From Chryseobacterium tructae (lineage in GTDB: Bacteria; Bacteroidota; Bacteroidia; Flavobacteriales; Weeksellaceae), in contig NZ_JAUFQR010000001.1 of the NCBI RefSeq assembly GCF_030409875.1, forward strand, positions 1,054,001-1,118,000: 64,000 bases of DNA, written 5' to 3'. The stretch's first letter is position 1. Each line of letters begins with the position of its first letter. A program made the translations under genes and the position numbers. Below, piece by piece: positions 1 to 8,713 of the stretch. Under the pieces are notes generated by a model. The model was not told the DNA's origin, did not search any database, and saw only the letters and a list, made by a program, of their open reading frames with translations.

Positions 1-1
1 T

Positions 2-790
2 TTTTCTTTTTTGGTTTTTGCCTTTTTGGGTGTTACCACAAAAATGGTTACCATCTCAAAATATGCTCATTATTATTTATTATCCATATTAATATATTTT
101 ACGAATCTTTTTCTTATTCAGGAAATGACCACTATTAGAGCTGGAGTAGCTGCCGGAATATTTTTAATGGCGCTCCCGGATATGATTGAAAAAAGATATT
201 GGCCATTATGTCTGAAAATTGCACTATGCTTTGTTTTTCATTCCAGTAGTGTTTTTTTTATAATTGTTTTTCTATTAATTAAATTTGTTAAGGATATTAA
301 GTACTATTATATTGCTTTAGGAATTTCGGCTTTGTTTGTTCTTTTAAATGTAGATATTGTAAGCCTCTTAAGGTTAGATCTAATATCCCCTAAAGTAGCA
401 GTTTATCTTGAAATTATGCGATGGTTTGATGAGGGAAAAGTCAATATATTTAATTTTAGAATTATTATTTCATTATTTTTCTTAGTATATTTTGCTTTTG
501 TTTATAAAAAGCATATAAAGAATGATGCGACTTTCGATATGTTATTTAAGATTCACGTCATTTCGTTATTTTTATTTTTTGCTCTAAGTTTATCTGCCGT
601 TACGTTTTCATTAAGATCTTTTGAGCTTTTAAGTGTAATTCAGATTCTTCTTTATCCGCTTATCATAAAAACAATGCATCCAAAGGTTAAAATTTTTGGA
701 CCAATTATTATTATCATTATTTGTATAATCCAACTTTATTATATGGTGGATGTATCTGATGTTCTTAAACCATATAAATCCTGGCTTTAA
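2..790 (+). CDS. EpsG/Wzy-like polysaccharide polymerase membrane protein, 5'-truncated
   Basis: The open frame runs in from the left edge, so the N-terminus lies outside the window. The visible part, about 260 residues, is made of hydrophobic segments (roughly eight membrane helices) with short polar loops and ends in a charged tail. A 'TTIRAGVAAGIF' loop followed by a membrane segment and 'FHSSS' resembles EpsG-family repeat-unit polymerases, where Arg and His residues facing the outer leaflet are typical. The position, just before two glycosyltransferases and within a polysaccharide locus, fits a polymerase joining repeat units in the inner membrane. The next gene starts one base after this stop, so the two are probably co-translated. 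The family call rests on topology and context, because such polymerases diverge strongly. Confidence 0.6.
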   Translation, partial: FSFLVFAFLGVTTKMVTISKYAHYYLLSILIYFTNLFLIQEMTTIRAGVAAGIFLMALPDMIEKRYWPLCLKIALCFVFHSSSVFFIIVFLLIKFVKDIKYYYIALGISALFVLLNVDIVSLLRLDLISPKVAVYLEIMRWFDEGKVNIFNFRIIISLFFLVYFAFVYKKHIKNDATFDMLFKIHVISLFLFFALSLSAVTFSLRSFELLSVIQILLYPLIIKTMHPKVKIFGPIIIIIICIIQLYYMVDVSDVLKPYKSWL

Positions 791-791
791 T

Positions 792-1619
792 ATGATCTTA
801 TTCGGAATTGTCACTTATAAAGAAATATTTTGGGAATGTAAAACCTTTCAGACCCTTTTACACTCTTTTAGAAAAAATAAAAAAGAGGATGAAAAAATAC
901 ATGTATTTGTATTTGATAATACAGACGTAGATACTTGGAATTTAATACTACCAAGTTTTGACGACATCAAGCTTTATTATATACATAATAAAACGAATCC
1001 GGGAATTTCTTTTGCATATAACAGTATCGCTGAGTATGCTAAAAATGAAGGAATTAATTATATAACATTCCTGGATCAGGATACAGAATTACCGTTAAAT
1101 TTCTACGAGGTATATAGTAATAGTTGCTTGACGAATCAACCATTGTATGCCCCTAAGATTTATGCTGGGGGTAAGCTTGTTTCTCCAAGTAGATATGTTA
1201 ATTTTAGGTCTGTTTTATTTGATGAGATCACTGAAAAAGAACTTCCTTTACAAAAAATTTCTTGTATCAATACAGGAATGATGATAAAAACAGAAACTTT
1301 TTTTATGAATAAAGGATATAATCCAAGTCTTAGATTAGACTTTTGTGATCATGAATTCATTGAAAGACTTTCTCACTTTAATATAAATATGTCAATTCTT
1401 CAGGTTAAGATTAACCAGAATTTTTCATTTTTAGAAAATACCAAGCAACAAGACATTTCAAGATACAGATTATTTGTAAGAGATCTTAAGGTATATGCAA
1501 AATCAAGTGGAAAGGAAACAAAAATGTTTTTTTATGTAGATCTGCCGAGGCTTTTAAAACTTACATTTCGACATAAAACATTTGCATTTTTCAAAATCAG
1601 ATTAGGAATCAGTAATTAA
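792..1619 (+). CDS. Glycosyltransferase family 2
   Basis: A 275-residue protein, taking the ATG at 792, one base after the preceding stop. The alternative upstream start at 750 would add 14 residues lying inside the previous gene. The N-terminus 'MILFGIVTYK' and the central 'FLDQDTELP' are typical of GT-A fold family 2 transferases. The Asp-x-Asp in the latter would bind the metal and nucleotide sugar. A second acidic stretch, 'DFCDHEFIERL', sits where the acceptor-side base is usually found. It is cytoplasmic and probably adds one sugar of the repeat unit on the lipid carrier. Donor and acceptor cannot be read from sequence. It lies in one operon with the polymerase before it and the second GT2 after it. 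Confidence 0.8.
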   Translation: MILFGIVTYKEIFWECKTFQTLLHSFRKNKKEDEKIHVFVFDNTDVDTWNLILPSFDDIKLYYIHNKTNPGISFAYNSIAEYAKNEGINYITFLDQDTELPLNFYEVYSNSCLTNQPLYAPKIYAGGKLVSPSRYVNFRSVLFDEITEKELPLQKISCINTGMMIKTETFFMNKGYNPSLRLDFCDHEFIERLSHFNINMSILQVKINQNFSFLENTKQQDISRYRLFVRDLKVYAKSSGKETKMFFYVDLPRLLKLTFRHKTFAFFKIRLGISN

Positions 1620-1627
1620 GAATAAAA

Positions 1628-2368
1628 ATGGAGAAGAATAATAGTGTATCAATATGCATGGCAGTATATAATGGAGAGAAATATATACAAGGACAGCTTA
1701 TCTCCATTCTTGATCAACTGAATGAAGGAGATGAAATCATTGTTGTAAATGATTTTTCCAAGGACAATACTGTTGATATTATCAAATCATTTCAACATCC
1801 CCAGATTAAGATTTTTGAGAACGAAAAAAATATGGGTCATGTAAAATCATTTGAAAGAGCAATAGCACTTTCACAAAATGAATTCATTTTTCTGAGTGAT
1901 CAGGATGATCTTTGGATGCCCAATAAAATAAAATTTTTTAAAGAGTATTTAGATAAAAATAATGTACAATTAGTTTCTTCAAGTTTTATATGTTTTGATA
2001 ATGATTATAATATTAATAATGACAAAATTTATAAATTAGATAAAAATGCATCCAATAAATATTTTGAAAATATTGTTCGTATTTTCTTAGGCAATATCCC
2101 TTATTTTGGATGTGCAATGGGATTCAGAAGAGACTTTTTGAAAGTTATACTTCCATTTCCGGACTATATTGAGGCGCATGATCTATGGATTGGGATGGCA
2201 TCAAACATTATAAAATCTAATTTACATATTGAAGAAAATAGTATTTTGCATAGAATTCATAATGCCAATGCAACAACATCAAAAAGATCAATTGTTAAAA
2301 AAATAAATTCCAGATATATCTTTTTAAAATCTTATATTGAGCTGAATAAGAGGAAGAAGAATTTATAA
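1628..2368 (+). CDS. Glycosyltransferase family 2
   Basis: A 246-residue GT2 enzyme with the standard order of motifs: 'SICMAVYNGEKYI' near residues 8-20, 'VVNDFSKDNT' at about 39-48, and 'FLSDQDDLW' at about 88-96, where the Asp-rich part is the DXD metal site. The run 'IHRIHNANAT' type C-terminal segment with 'LHRIHNANATT' resembles rhamnosyl- and related transferases, which often carry an R-x-H near this place. It starts 8 bases after the previous gene and ends 32 bases before the amidotransferase gene. It is expected to act on the cytoplasmic face of the inner membrane. The sugar transferred is unknown. Confidence 0.85.
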   Translation: MEKNNSVSICMAVYNGEKYIQGQLISILDQLNEGDEIIVVNDFSKDNTVDIIKSFQHPQIKIFENEKNMGHVKSFERAIALSQNEFIFLSDQDDLWMPNKIKFFKEYLDKNNVQLVSSSFICFDNDYNINNDKIYKLDKNASNKYFENIVRIFLGNIPYFGCAMGFRRDFLKVILPFPDYIEAHDLWIGMASNIIKSNLHIEENSILHRIHNANATTSKRSIVKKINSRYIFLKSYIELNKRKKNL

Positions 2369-2400
2369 TTATTTTGACCTTAAAAACACACAAAACATAA

Positions 2401-3537
2401 ATGAGGAAATATCAAATTTGTACTAAAACTATTATGGACACGTCTGATTCGGGTATCATTTTCAATGAAGCTGGAGAAAGTGACTATTATACAAATTTCA
2501 TTGAAAATATATTGCCTGTTTGGAATTATGGAAAAGGGAGAGAAAATGACCTAAATGAAATCGCAGCAAAAATCAAGAAAACTAACTCTAATAAAGATTT
2601 TGACTGTATTATAGGTTTAAGCGGAGGATTAGATAGTTCCTATACTGCTTATATTGCCAAAGAAAAAATGGGGCTTAGACCTCTTTTGTATCATGTAGAC
2701 GCTGGATGGAATACACATCAGGCTGTAAGTAATATAGAAAAACTTGTTAATGGTTTGAATTTAGAGCTATATACAGATGTTATCAATTGGGGAGAAATGA
2801 AAGATCTTCAAAGATCTTTTTTCCATGCTCAGGTACCAGATGTAGATATGCCACAAGATGTGGCTTTTTTTTCAAGCTTATATAAGTTTGCAAGAAAGAA
2901 TAATATTAAATACATTTTAACAGGATCTAATTATAGCACTGAATGTTGTAGAGAACCTGAAGAGTGGGGTGCATACCCAGGCATTGATTCCGTTTTAATT
3001 AATGATATTCATGCTAAATATGGTAATAAAAAATTGAAAAGCTTCCCAATCATAGATATTTTGATGTACAAAATATTCTATCGGTTTATTTTAGGAATGA
3101 AGGTATTTCATCCTCTTAATTATGTTGAATATGTAAAGAATGATGCAGAAAAATTGTTAAATGAAAAATTTGACTGGCAGCCGTTTCAGCACAAGCATCA
3201 TGAATCTCGTTTTACCAGCTTTTATGAGGATTTTTGGCTTCCTCAGAAGTTTGGCTACCAAAAAAGGAGAGCTCATTTTTCAAGCCTTATTTTAACAGGA
3301 CAGATGTCAAGAGAAGAAGCTTTGAACAGAATTTCTATACCAGAGATCGATGATCAGTCAATTAGAAATGAATTTGATTTCGTTGCACAAAAGCTAGGTT
3401 TTGAGATTGAGGAATTTAAAAATATTTTTAATAAGCCTAATAGAACCTTAAACGATTTTAAATCTAAACGCAAGCTGATAAGTTTAGGGATAGAAATGAC
3501 AAGATTTTTAAAACTAGAAAGAAGACTGTTCAGATGA
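2401..3537 (+). CDS. N-acetyl sugar amidotransferase, WbpG/PseA-like
   Basis: A 378-residue PP-loop ATPase of the sugar amidotransferase family. The ATP-binding motif 'SGGLDSS' is at residues 74-80. The segment 'ILTGSNYSTECCREPEEWG' is characteristic of the family. Such enzymes use ammonia made by a HisH-type glutaminase and channelled through a HisF-type partner to turn an acetamido group on a sugar into an acetamidino group. Both partner genes follow directly, and the HisH-like start overlaps this stop by four bases (ATGA). The N-terminal zinc-knuckle cysteines common in WbpG relatives are mostly absent here: 'CTKT' replaces the usual CxxC, and the second pair is missing. The nucleotide sugar modified is not defined by the window. 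Confidence 0.85.
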   Translation: MRKYQICTKTIMDTSDSGIIFNEAGESDYYTNFIENILPVWNYGKGRENDLNEIAAKIKKTNSNKDFDCIIGLSGGLDSSYTAYIAKEKMGLRPLLYHVDAGWNTHQAVSNIEKLVNGLNLELYTDVINWGEMKDLQRSFFHAQVPDVDMPQDVAFFSSLYKFARKNNIKYILTGSNYSTECCREPEEWGAYPGIDSVLINDIHAKYGNKKLKSFPIIDILMYKIFYRFILGMKVFHPLNYVEYVKNDAEKLLNEKFDWQPFQHKHHESRFTSFYEDFWLPQKFGYQKRRAHFSSLILTGQMSREEALNRISIPEIDDQSIRNEFDFVAQKLGFEIEEFKNIFNKPNRTLNDFKSKRKLISLGIEMTRFLKLERRLFR

Positions 3538-4148
3538 TTACAGTTATAAATTATGGAGTAGGTAATATAAATGCATTTATAAATATTTATAAAAAGCATG
3601 GAATTCCAACCAATATTGCGACCCATTTTCGAGATTTAGATCATGTAAATAATCTTATTCTACCAGGAGTAGGTTCATTTGATTATGCTATGCAAATGTT
3701 AAATGCTTCCGGAATGCGGGAAAGACTGGATGAGCTTGTCTTGAATGAAAAAAAAAATGTGCTTGGTATATGTGTAGGAATGCAGATGATGGCCAAGTCA
3801 AGTGAAGAAGGAAAATCTGAGGGATTGGATTGGATTAGAGGTAAAGTAAAGAAAATTGATACTTCAAAAATTAATCATAGATCAAAATTACCCCACATGG
3901 GATGGAATACAGTAAAATCCATCAAAGATCATGTAATTTTTAAGGATATGCAGGAAGAAGAACTTTTCTATTTCTTACATTCCTATTATTTTGAAGTTGA
4001 AAATGATAAAAATTGTTATGGATTAACTCATTATGGAGAAGATTTTGCAAGTATTATTCACGAAGAAAATATATATGGAATACAATGCCATCCAGAAAAG
4101 AGTCATATTGCAGGGGAAAATTTTTTAAAAAATTTCGCAAAATTATAA
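3534..4148 (+). CDS. HisH-like glutamine amidotransferase subunit of the sugar amidotransferase
   Basis: A 204-residue class I glutamine amidotransferase. The nucleophile Cys80 lies in 'GICVGMQMM' and the His-Glu pair lies in 'CHPEKSH' (His186, Glu188), so the glutaminase triad is complete. It would release ammonia from glutamine for the neighbouring amidotransferase. In the histidine pathway this family pairs with HisF. Here there are no other his genes, and the neighbours are sugar enzymes, so a role in surface sugar amidation is inferred. It overlaps the upstream gene by four bases and is followed four bases later by the HisF-like gene. Confidence 0.88.
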   Translation: MITVINYGVGNINAFINIYKKHGIPTNIATHFRDLDHVNNLILPGVGSFDYAMQMLNASGMRERLDELVLNEKKNVLGICVGMQMMAKSSEEGKSEGLDWIRGKVKKIDTSKINHRSKLPHMGWNTVKSIKDHVIFKDMQEEELFYFLHSYYFEVENDKNCYGLTHYGEDFASIIHEENIYGIQCHPEKSHIAGENFLKNFAKL

Positions 4149-4152
4149 TAAT

Positions 4153-4929
4153 ATGCTACAGCCCAGAATTATAGTAAGCTTATTATTGCAAGAGGATGAG
4201 CTAATTAAAACAAAAAAATTTAAAAATCCACAATATATAGGCGATCCTATAAATACAGTGAAAATTTTCAATGAAAAAAAAGTTGATGAACTGTCTATAT
4301 TTGATATAGGTGCCACTAGAAATAATATTGAACCTAATTACAACCTTATTGAACAAATAGCCGCACAATCTAGGATGCCTGTTTGCTATGGAGGTGGAAT
4401 AAAAAATGCAGCACAAGCACAGAAGATTTTTAATTTAGGTATTGAGAAAATTGCTTTAAGCAGTGCAATATTTCAAGTACCCAATATAATAGAAACTATT
4501 TCTGAAAAAGTAGGAGCCCAAAGTGTAGTAGCCGTTTTAGATATTAAAAAAAACTTATGGGGAGGCTATGATGTATTTATTAATAATGGAAAAACTCAAG
4601 TAAAAGACAATCTTTTATCTATATTGGCTATGCTTGAGAAGAATGGGGTAGGTGAAATTGTAATCAATCATATAGATAATGATGGTACAGGAAAAGGATA
4701 TGATTTTAATCTTATTGAAAAAGTAAGTAAGCAGATCTCAAAACCTTTAACTGTTTTAGGAGGAGCAGGCTCCTTAGAAGATATAAAACAACTTTTTAAG
4801 CATTTTGGAATAATAGGTGCAGCTGCAGGGAGTCTATTTGTCTTTAAAGGAAGATATAATGCAGTTTTAATTAATTATCCAGATGCAGAAACAAAAAATA
4901 CTCTTTATAATATAGATTATGCAAATTAA
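4153..4929 (+). CDS. HisF-like ammonia-channel subunit of the sugar amidotransferase
   Basis: A 258-residue TIM-barrel protein related to imidazole glycerol phosphate synthase HisF. The phosphate-binding glycine loops are visible ('CYGGGIKN', 'VLGGAGSLED'), and so is the 'DNDGTGKGYD' segment. The N-terminal strand reads 'IIVSLLLQEDELI', where true HisF has a Leu-Asp-Val with the catalytic Asp11. That Asp is missing, whereas 'VAVLDIK' keeps the second catalytic-region Asp. This supports a role as an ammonia conduit and scaffold rather than as a histidine-pathway cyclase. The gene follows the HisH-like gene and overlaps fnlA by 11 bases. Confidence 0.85.
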   Translation: MLQPRIIVSLLLQEDELIKTKKFKNPQYIGDPINTVKIFNEKKVDELSIFDIGATRNNIEPNYNLIEQIAAQSRMPVCYGGGIKNAAQAQKIFNLGIEKIALSSAIFQVPNIIETISEKVGAQSVVAVLDIKKNLWGGYDVFINNGKTQVKDNLLSILAMLEKNGVGEIVINHIDNDGTGKGYDFNLIEKVSKQISKPLTVLGGAGSLEDIKQLFKHFGIIGAAAGSLFVFKGRYNAVLINYPDAETKNTLYNIDYAN

Positions 4930-5953
4930 GAATAAAACACTTTTAATTACAGGTGGTACGGGATCTTTCGGAACCGCAGTATTGAGAAAATTTATAGAAA
5001 CAGATCATTTTAAAGAAATCCGTATTTTTTCTAGAGATGAGAAAAAACAGGATGATATGAGAAATCAGTTTAAAAATAATAAATTGAAATTTTATATTGG
5101 AGATGTAAGAGATTTTAATAGTATAGAACCCGCTATGAGAGGGGTCGATTATGTTTTTCATGCTGCAGCATTAAAACAAGTGCCTTCTTGTGAGTTTTTT
5201 CCTATGCAAGCAGTAAAAACAAATGTTGAAGGAACACAGAATGTCATTGAGGCTGCCGCAAAAAACAAAGTGCAAAAAGTAATATGTTTGAGTACTGATA
5301 AAGCTGCTTATCCTATCAATGCTATGGGAATTTCTAAAGCAATGATGGAAAAAGTTGCCGTAGCAGCTTCCAGAAACTTAGAAGATACGGTTGTATGTCT
5401 TACCAGATATGGCAACGTAATGGCATCAAGAGGATCTGTGATTCCTTTATTCATAAAACAGATTAAAAACGGAGGAGAGATAACCATTACGGATCCTAAT
5501 ATGACCCGCTTCCTAATGTCATTAGAAGAGGCCGTTGATTTAGTTTTGTTTGCATTTGAACATGGAAATCCTGGAGATCTATTCGTGAATAAAGCTCCTG
5601 CTGGAACTATAGGAGACCTAGCACAGGCGTTGAAAGAAATGTTGAAGGCAGACAATCCTATAAAAATTATTGGAACAAGACATGGTGAAAAATTATATGA
5701 AACACTATGTACTCGTGAAGAAATGATCAAAGCAGAAGATATGGGAGATTTCTATAGAATTCCTGCAGATAATAGAGATCTCAACTATGCTCAATATTTT
5801 TCTGAGGGGATAGAAGATGTATCAAAAATTGAAGATTATCATTCTCATAACACGCAGCAACAGGATGTAGAAGGAATGAAAAATCTTCTATTAAAACTTC
5901 CCTTGATTAGAAAAGAAGTTTTAGGAGAAGATGTAATGCAATATCCTGATTAA
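4919..5953 (+). CDS. fnlA: UDP-N-acetylglucosamine 4,6-dehydratase/5-epimerase, first step to UDP-L-FucNAc
   Basis: A 344-residue short-chain dehydrogenase of the CapE/WbjB/FnlA type. The nucleotide-binding loop 'TGGTGSFG' is at residues 11-18. The active-site strand is 'LSTDKAAYPINAMGISK': the position usually held by the catalytic Tyr of YxxxK is Met136, followed by Lys140, which is the signature of the CapE/FnlA subgroup as opposed to PseB. It removes water from C4/C6 of UDP-GlcNAc and epimerises C5. fnlB and fnlC, which complete UDP-N-acetyl-L-fucosamine, lie downstream, which supports the assignment. The start overlaps the HisF-like gene by 11 bases. WbpM/PseB-type dehydratase is the main alternative. 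Confidence 0.88.
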   Translation: MQIKNKTLLITGGTGSFGTAVLRKFIETDHFKEIRIFSRDEKKQDDMRNQFKNNKLKFYIGDVRDFNSIEPAMRGVDYVFHAAALKQVPSCEFFPMQAVKTNVEGTQNVIEAAAKNKVQKVICLSTDKAAYPINAMGISKAMMEKVAVAASRNLEDTVVCLTRYGNVMASRGSVIPLFIKQIKNGGEITITDPNMTRFLMSLEEAVDLVLFAFEHGNPGDLFVNKAPAGTIGDLAQALKEMLKADNPIKIIGTRHGEKLYETLCTREEMIKAEDMGDFYRIPADNRDLNYAQYFSEGIEDVSKIEDYHSHNTQQQDVEGMKNLLLKLPLIRKEVLGEDVMQYPD

Positions 5954-5961
5954 GAATTACA

Positions 5962-6384
5962 ATGAAAGTCCCGGAAATTTTTAAAGGAGGGCAATTTTCT
6001 GATGAAAGAGGAAGGCTTATTTTCAATAATACCTTTGATGCTTCTGAAGTTAAAAGGTTATATTATATTGAAGATATAGATACTGAATCCATAAGAGGTT
6101 GGATTGGACATAAAGTTGAACAACGCTGGCTTTCAGCAATACAAGGAAAGTTTATGATCAAATTGATATATATTGATAATTGGAAAACTCCTTATAGAAA
6201 GTCCGAAATTCTGGAATTTGAATTAAGCTCCGGAGATTTAACTATTTTACATATCCCTCAAGGGTATGTAAGCGCAATCCAAACCAAAGAAGAAAAATCA
6301 AAATTATTGGTAATGGCAGACTATTCTTTAGGTGAAATAGATGATAGCTATCGTTTCCCTATTGATTATTTTGAAAATTTATAA
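5962..6384 (+). CDS. WxcM/FdtA-like cupin, putative sugar ketoisomerase or epimerase
   Basis: A 140-residue single-domain cupin. It has the family's 'DERGRLIF' start, 'RGWIGHKVEQRWL' carrying a His, and 'LHIPQGYVSAI' in the later strand. Relatives include nucleotide-sugar 3,4-ketoisomerases (FdtA/QdtA) and WxcM-like proteins often annotated 'sugar epimerase'. It sits between fnlA and fnlB with 8 and 1 bases of spacing, so it is surely co-transcribed with the FucNAc genes. It could aid the 5- or 3-epimerisation there, or act on a dTDP sugar together with the DegT aminotransferase at 15.2 kb. The sequence alone does not decide between these. Confidence 0.7.
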   Translation: MKVPEIFKGGQFSDERGRLIFNNTFDASEVKRLYYIEDIDTESIRGWIGHKVEQRWLSAIQGKFMIKLIYIDNWKTPYRKSEILEFELSSGDLTILHIPQGYVSAIQTKEEKSKLLVMADYSLGEIDDSYRFPIDYFENL

Positions 6385-6385
6385 G

Positions 6386-7504
6386 ATGAAAAAAATAGGA
6401 ATTACAGGTCAAAATGGGTTCGTAGGATCTCATTTATATAATACATTAGGCTTAAAGCCAGATCAGTTTGAGAGAATAAATTTTGAAAGAGATTTCTTTG
6501 ATGATCCTGAAAAGTTGGATGAATTTGTAAAGCAGTGTGATGTAATTGTACATCTGGCGGCAATCAATCGCCATCCTGAACCTCAGGTAATATTTGATAG
6601 TAATATTGACCTAGTAAATAGGTTAATAAGTTCGTTAGAAAGAACAGAATCAAAGGCTCATGTGCTGTTTTCATCTTCATCACAAGAAGAAAAAGATAAT
6701 TTATACGGCAGATCCAAAAAAGAAGGAAGAGAGCTTTTTGCTGCATGGGCAGAAAAATCTAAAGGTCACTTTACAGGATTAGTAATTCCAAATGTTTTTG
6801 GCCCTTTTGGAAAGCCAAATTATAATTCATTCATCGCAACTTTTTGCTATAAACTTACTCATGGGGAATACCCTGTTGTTGATCATGATGGTGAGGTGAA
6901 CCTGATCTATGTAGGAGAACTTGTAGAGGAAATTATCAATACAATAGAAAGCGAAACATTTGAAAAATTATATGAAGTTCCATATACTTCAACCAATAAG
7001 GTTTCAGAAGTTCTTAAAAAATTAGAAAATTATAAGAATCTCTATTTTGAAAATGGAGAAATTCCGGTATTGGAAACTACATTTGATCTAAATCTTTTTA
7101 ATACCTTTCGTTGTTATTTTGATATCAAAAATCATTATCCTGTCAAGTTTACACAACATATAGATCCAAGAGGAGCATTTGTAGAAGTAATCAGATTAGG
7201 AATAGGTGGTCAGTGCTCATTTTCAACAACAGTTTCAGGAATTACAAGAGGTAATCATTATCATACAAGAAAAATAGAACGTTTTGCGGTAATAAAAGGC
7301 AAGGCCTTAATTCAATTGAGGAAAATTGATACCGATGAAGTGATGGATTTTTATTTGGATGGAACAGAACCGGCTTATGTAGATATGCCAATCTGGTATA
7401 CTCACAATATTAAAAATATTGGAGAAGAGGAACTATATACTATTTTCTGGATCAATGAACCTTTCAATTCTGAAGATCCTGATACTTATTTTCTTGAGGT
7501 TTAA
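6386..7504 (+). CDS. fnlB: Bifunctional UDP-FucNAc pathway epimerase/reductase (CapF/WbjC type)
   Basis: A 372-residue two-domain enzyme. Residues 1 to about 245 form an NAD(P)-binding reductase with the loop 'GQNGFVG' (8-14). Residues from about 250 to 372 form a cupin, with 'GNHYHTRKIERF' (His291, His293) and a later 'WYTHNI' (His340) as likely metal ligands. This fusion is the hallmark of CapF/WbjC/FnlB. The cupin part epimerises C3 of the 4-keto intermediate, and the reductase part yields UDP-2-acetamido-2,6-dideoxy-L-talose. The start at 6386 is chosen because the upstream 15 codons overlap the cupin gene and the 'MKKIGITG' N-terminus is typical. The gene ends three bases before the end of the oppositely oriented beta-helix gene. 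Confidence 0.9.
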   Translation: MKKIGITGQNGFVGSHLYNTLGLKPDQFERINFERDFFDDPEKLDEFVKQCDVIVHLAAINRHPEPQVIFDSNIDLVNRLISSLERTESKAHVLFSSSSQEEKDNLYGRSKKEGRELFAAWAEKSKGHFTGLVIPNVFGPFGKPNYNSFIATFCYKLTHGEYPVVDHDGEVNLIYVGELVEEIINTIESETFEKLYEVPYTSTNKVSEVLKKLENYKNLYFENGEIPVLETTFDLNLFNTFRCYFDIKNHYPVKFTQHIDPRGAFVEVIRLGIGGQCSFSTTVSGITRGNHYHTRKIERFAVIKGKALIQLRKIDTDEVMDFYLDGTEPAYVDMPIWYTHNIKNIGEEELYTIFWINEPFNSEDPDTYFLEV

Positions 7505-7507
7505 AAA

Positions 7508-8653
7508 TTATTTTTGATCTACAATTTTAGGAGCCTTAAAGGATGAATTTCTGTTTTTCATAAGTTCATTTTTTAGGGCTCTGTTGCTGTCAGGATCCAT
7601 ATCAATGGTGTTCCTTGAAAGGTCAGCATCATCACTTACAATAACTTTTGCAGGACGTGAGCTTACAGTAACGTTTTTTTCAAACATATTATTGCTTGTG
7701 CTACCTACTAGCTGGTATAGTGTCTGAGATTTATCCTTATTGGCCGTATCTCCGTCTCCATTTACAGCAAAAAAATTGTTGTTGATTACGTTATTATAAG
7801 AATTACTAACAGATACACTTACATAATGTCTTTCAAAATAATTATTATTAATCATATTATTGGATGCCTGATCAATAACGATGCCTCTTCCTGTACTTTT
7901 TAAATTGGATAATTGGGATGTTTTATCAGCACTCAGATAACCTGCAAGATTATTTTCAATCATATTATTATTGATGAAATTAGCAAATGATCTTCCCGTA
8001 ATATAAATTCCAATAGAATTATATCTCATTTCACTTTTAGTAAGATATACACTTGTAGACTCTTTGTCAAGTAAAACACCAATGCCATTATTACGGATAA
8101 AACAATTCGTTATAAAAGTATAGTATGCAGATAGAATTTCAATTCCATTATTAGCAAAGCCCTCTATTTGAATATCCTCAACTCTGGTTCTTAATCCATA
8201 GATTTTTATACCTGTACTTTTGGTGCTGTTCGTATACTGAGGTTTGGGATCAAAAACATTTTTATCATCGCAATTAGGACCTAGTAATGTCAGGCTTTTA
8301 ATATAGTTATATCCATCTATTATGTGCTCATCACCGTTTCTTTCCAAAATGATAGCTTCAGAATTGGGGTTCTTAACTTTTATGATTGTACTATTTACAA
8401 ACTCACCTGTTATACTAATAAATTTATTGAGGATTATAGGTTTTGAAATAATGTAGGTGCCAGACGGAATAAAAAGATTTACATGTCTCTTTTGTTTTCC
8501 ATATTTCATGTTGATATCGTTTACTGCTTTAGTAAAGGCATTCGTATCATCAGATACACCATCACCTTTTGCCCCATAATTTTTAATATCTATATTTTGG
8601 GCGAATGAAAAAACAAATACTGTTAGGAAACACAATGTTAAATAACTTTTCAT
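7508..8653 (-). CDS. Secreted right-handed parallel beta-helix protein (pectate-lyase-3 type)
   Basis: A 381-residue exported protein with a signal peptide (about residues 1-18, cleavage near 'SFAQ'). It then has 'IKNYGAKGDGVSDDTNAF', the usual opening of pectate-lyase-superfamily beta-helix proteins. Many short Asn-rich turns follow ('NNMIENN', 'INNNYFERH', 'NNVINNNFF'), typical of stacked beta-helix coils at about residues 120-330. Such proteins bind or cleave polysaccharide. No specific lyase residues can be assigned. It is the only leftward gene in the polysaccharide locus and separates fnlB from fnlC, ending three bases from fnlB and starting 60 bases from fnlC. A function in trimming or anchoring the locus's own polysaccharide is an inference from that placement. 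Confidence 0.8.
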   Translation of the reverse strand: MKSYLTLCFLTVFVFSFAQNIDIKNYGAKGDGVSDDTNAFTKAVNDINMKYGKQKRHVNLFIPSGTYIISKPIILNKFISITGEFVNSTIIKVKNPNSEAIILERNGDEHIIDGYNYIKSLTLLGPNCDDKNVFDPKPQYTNSTKSTGIKIYGLRTRVEDIQIEGFANNGIEILSAYYTFITNCFIRNNGIGVLLDKESTSVYLTKSEMRYNSIGIYITGRSFANFINNNMIENNLAGYLSADKTSQLSNLKSTGRGIVIDQASNNMINNNYFERHYVSVSVSNSYNNVINNNFFAVNGDGDTANKDKSQTLYQLVGSTSNNMFEKNVTVSSRPAKVIVSDDADLSRNTIDMDPDSNRALKNELMKNRNSSFKAPKIVDQK

Positions 8654-8686
8654 ACTTTATCGTTAATGAGTTTAAATATAAAAAAT

Positions 8687-8694
8687 TATCTTTG
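8687..8694 (+). promoter_or_regulatory. Candidate -7 box (TAnnTTTG) for fnlC
   Basis: TATCTTTG matches the Bacteroidota -7 consensus and lies 20 bases before the chosen fnlC start. An internal promoter is needed here because the inverted beta-helix gene breaks the rightward operon. No clear -33 TTG is present at the best spacing. Confidence 0.45.
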
Positions 8695-8713
8695 TAATGG
8701 CAAAAAAAATGCA

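Noticed and set aside
3534..4929. Histidine biosynthesis hisH/hisF pair
   Set aside because: No other his genes are near, the HisF-like protein lacks the Asp11 position, and the genes overlap a sugar amidotransferase gene.
5308..5730. 140-codon open frame antisense to fnlA
   Set aside because: The opposite strand is a fully conserved enzyme; this frame has no recognisable domain and is a coding-strand shadow.
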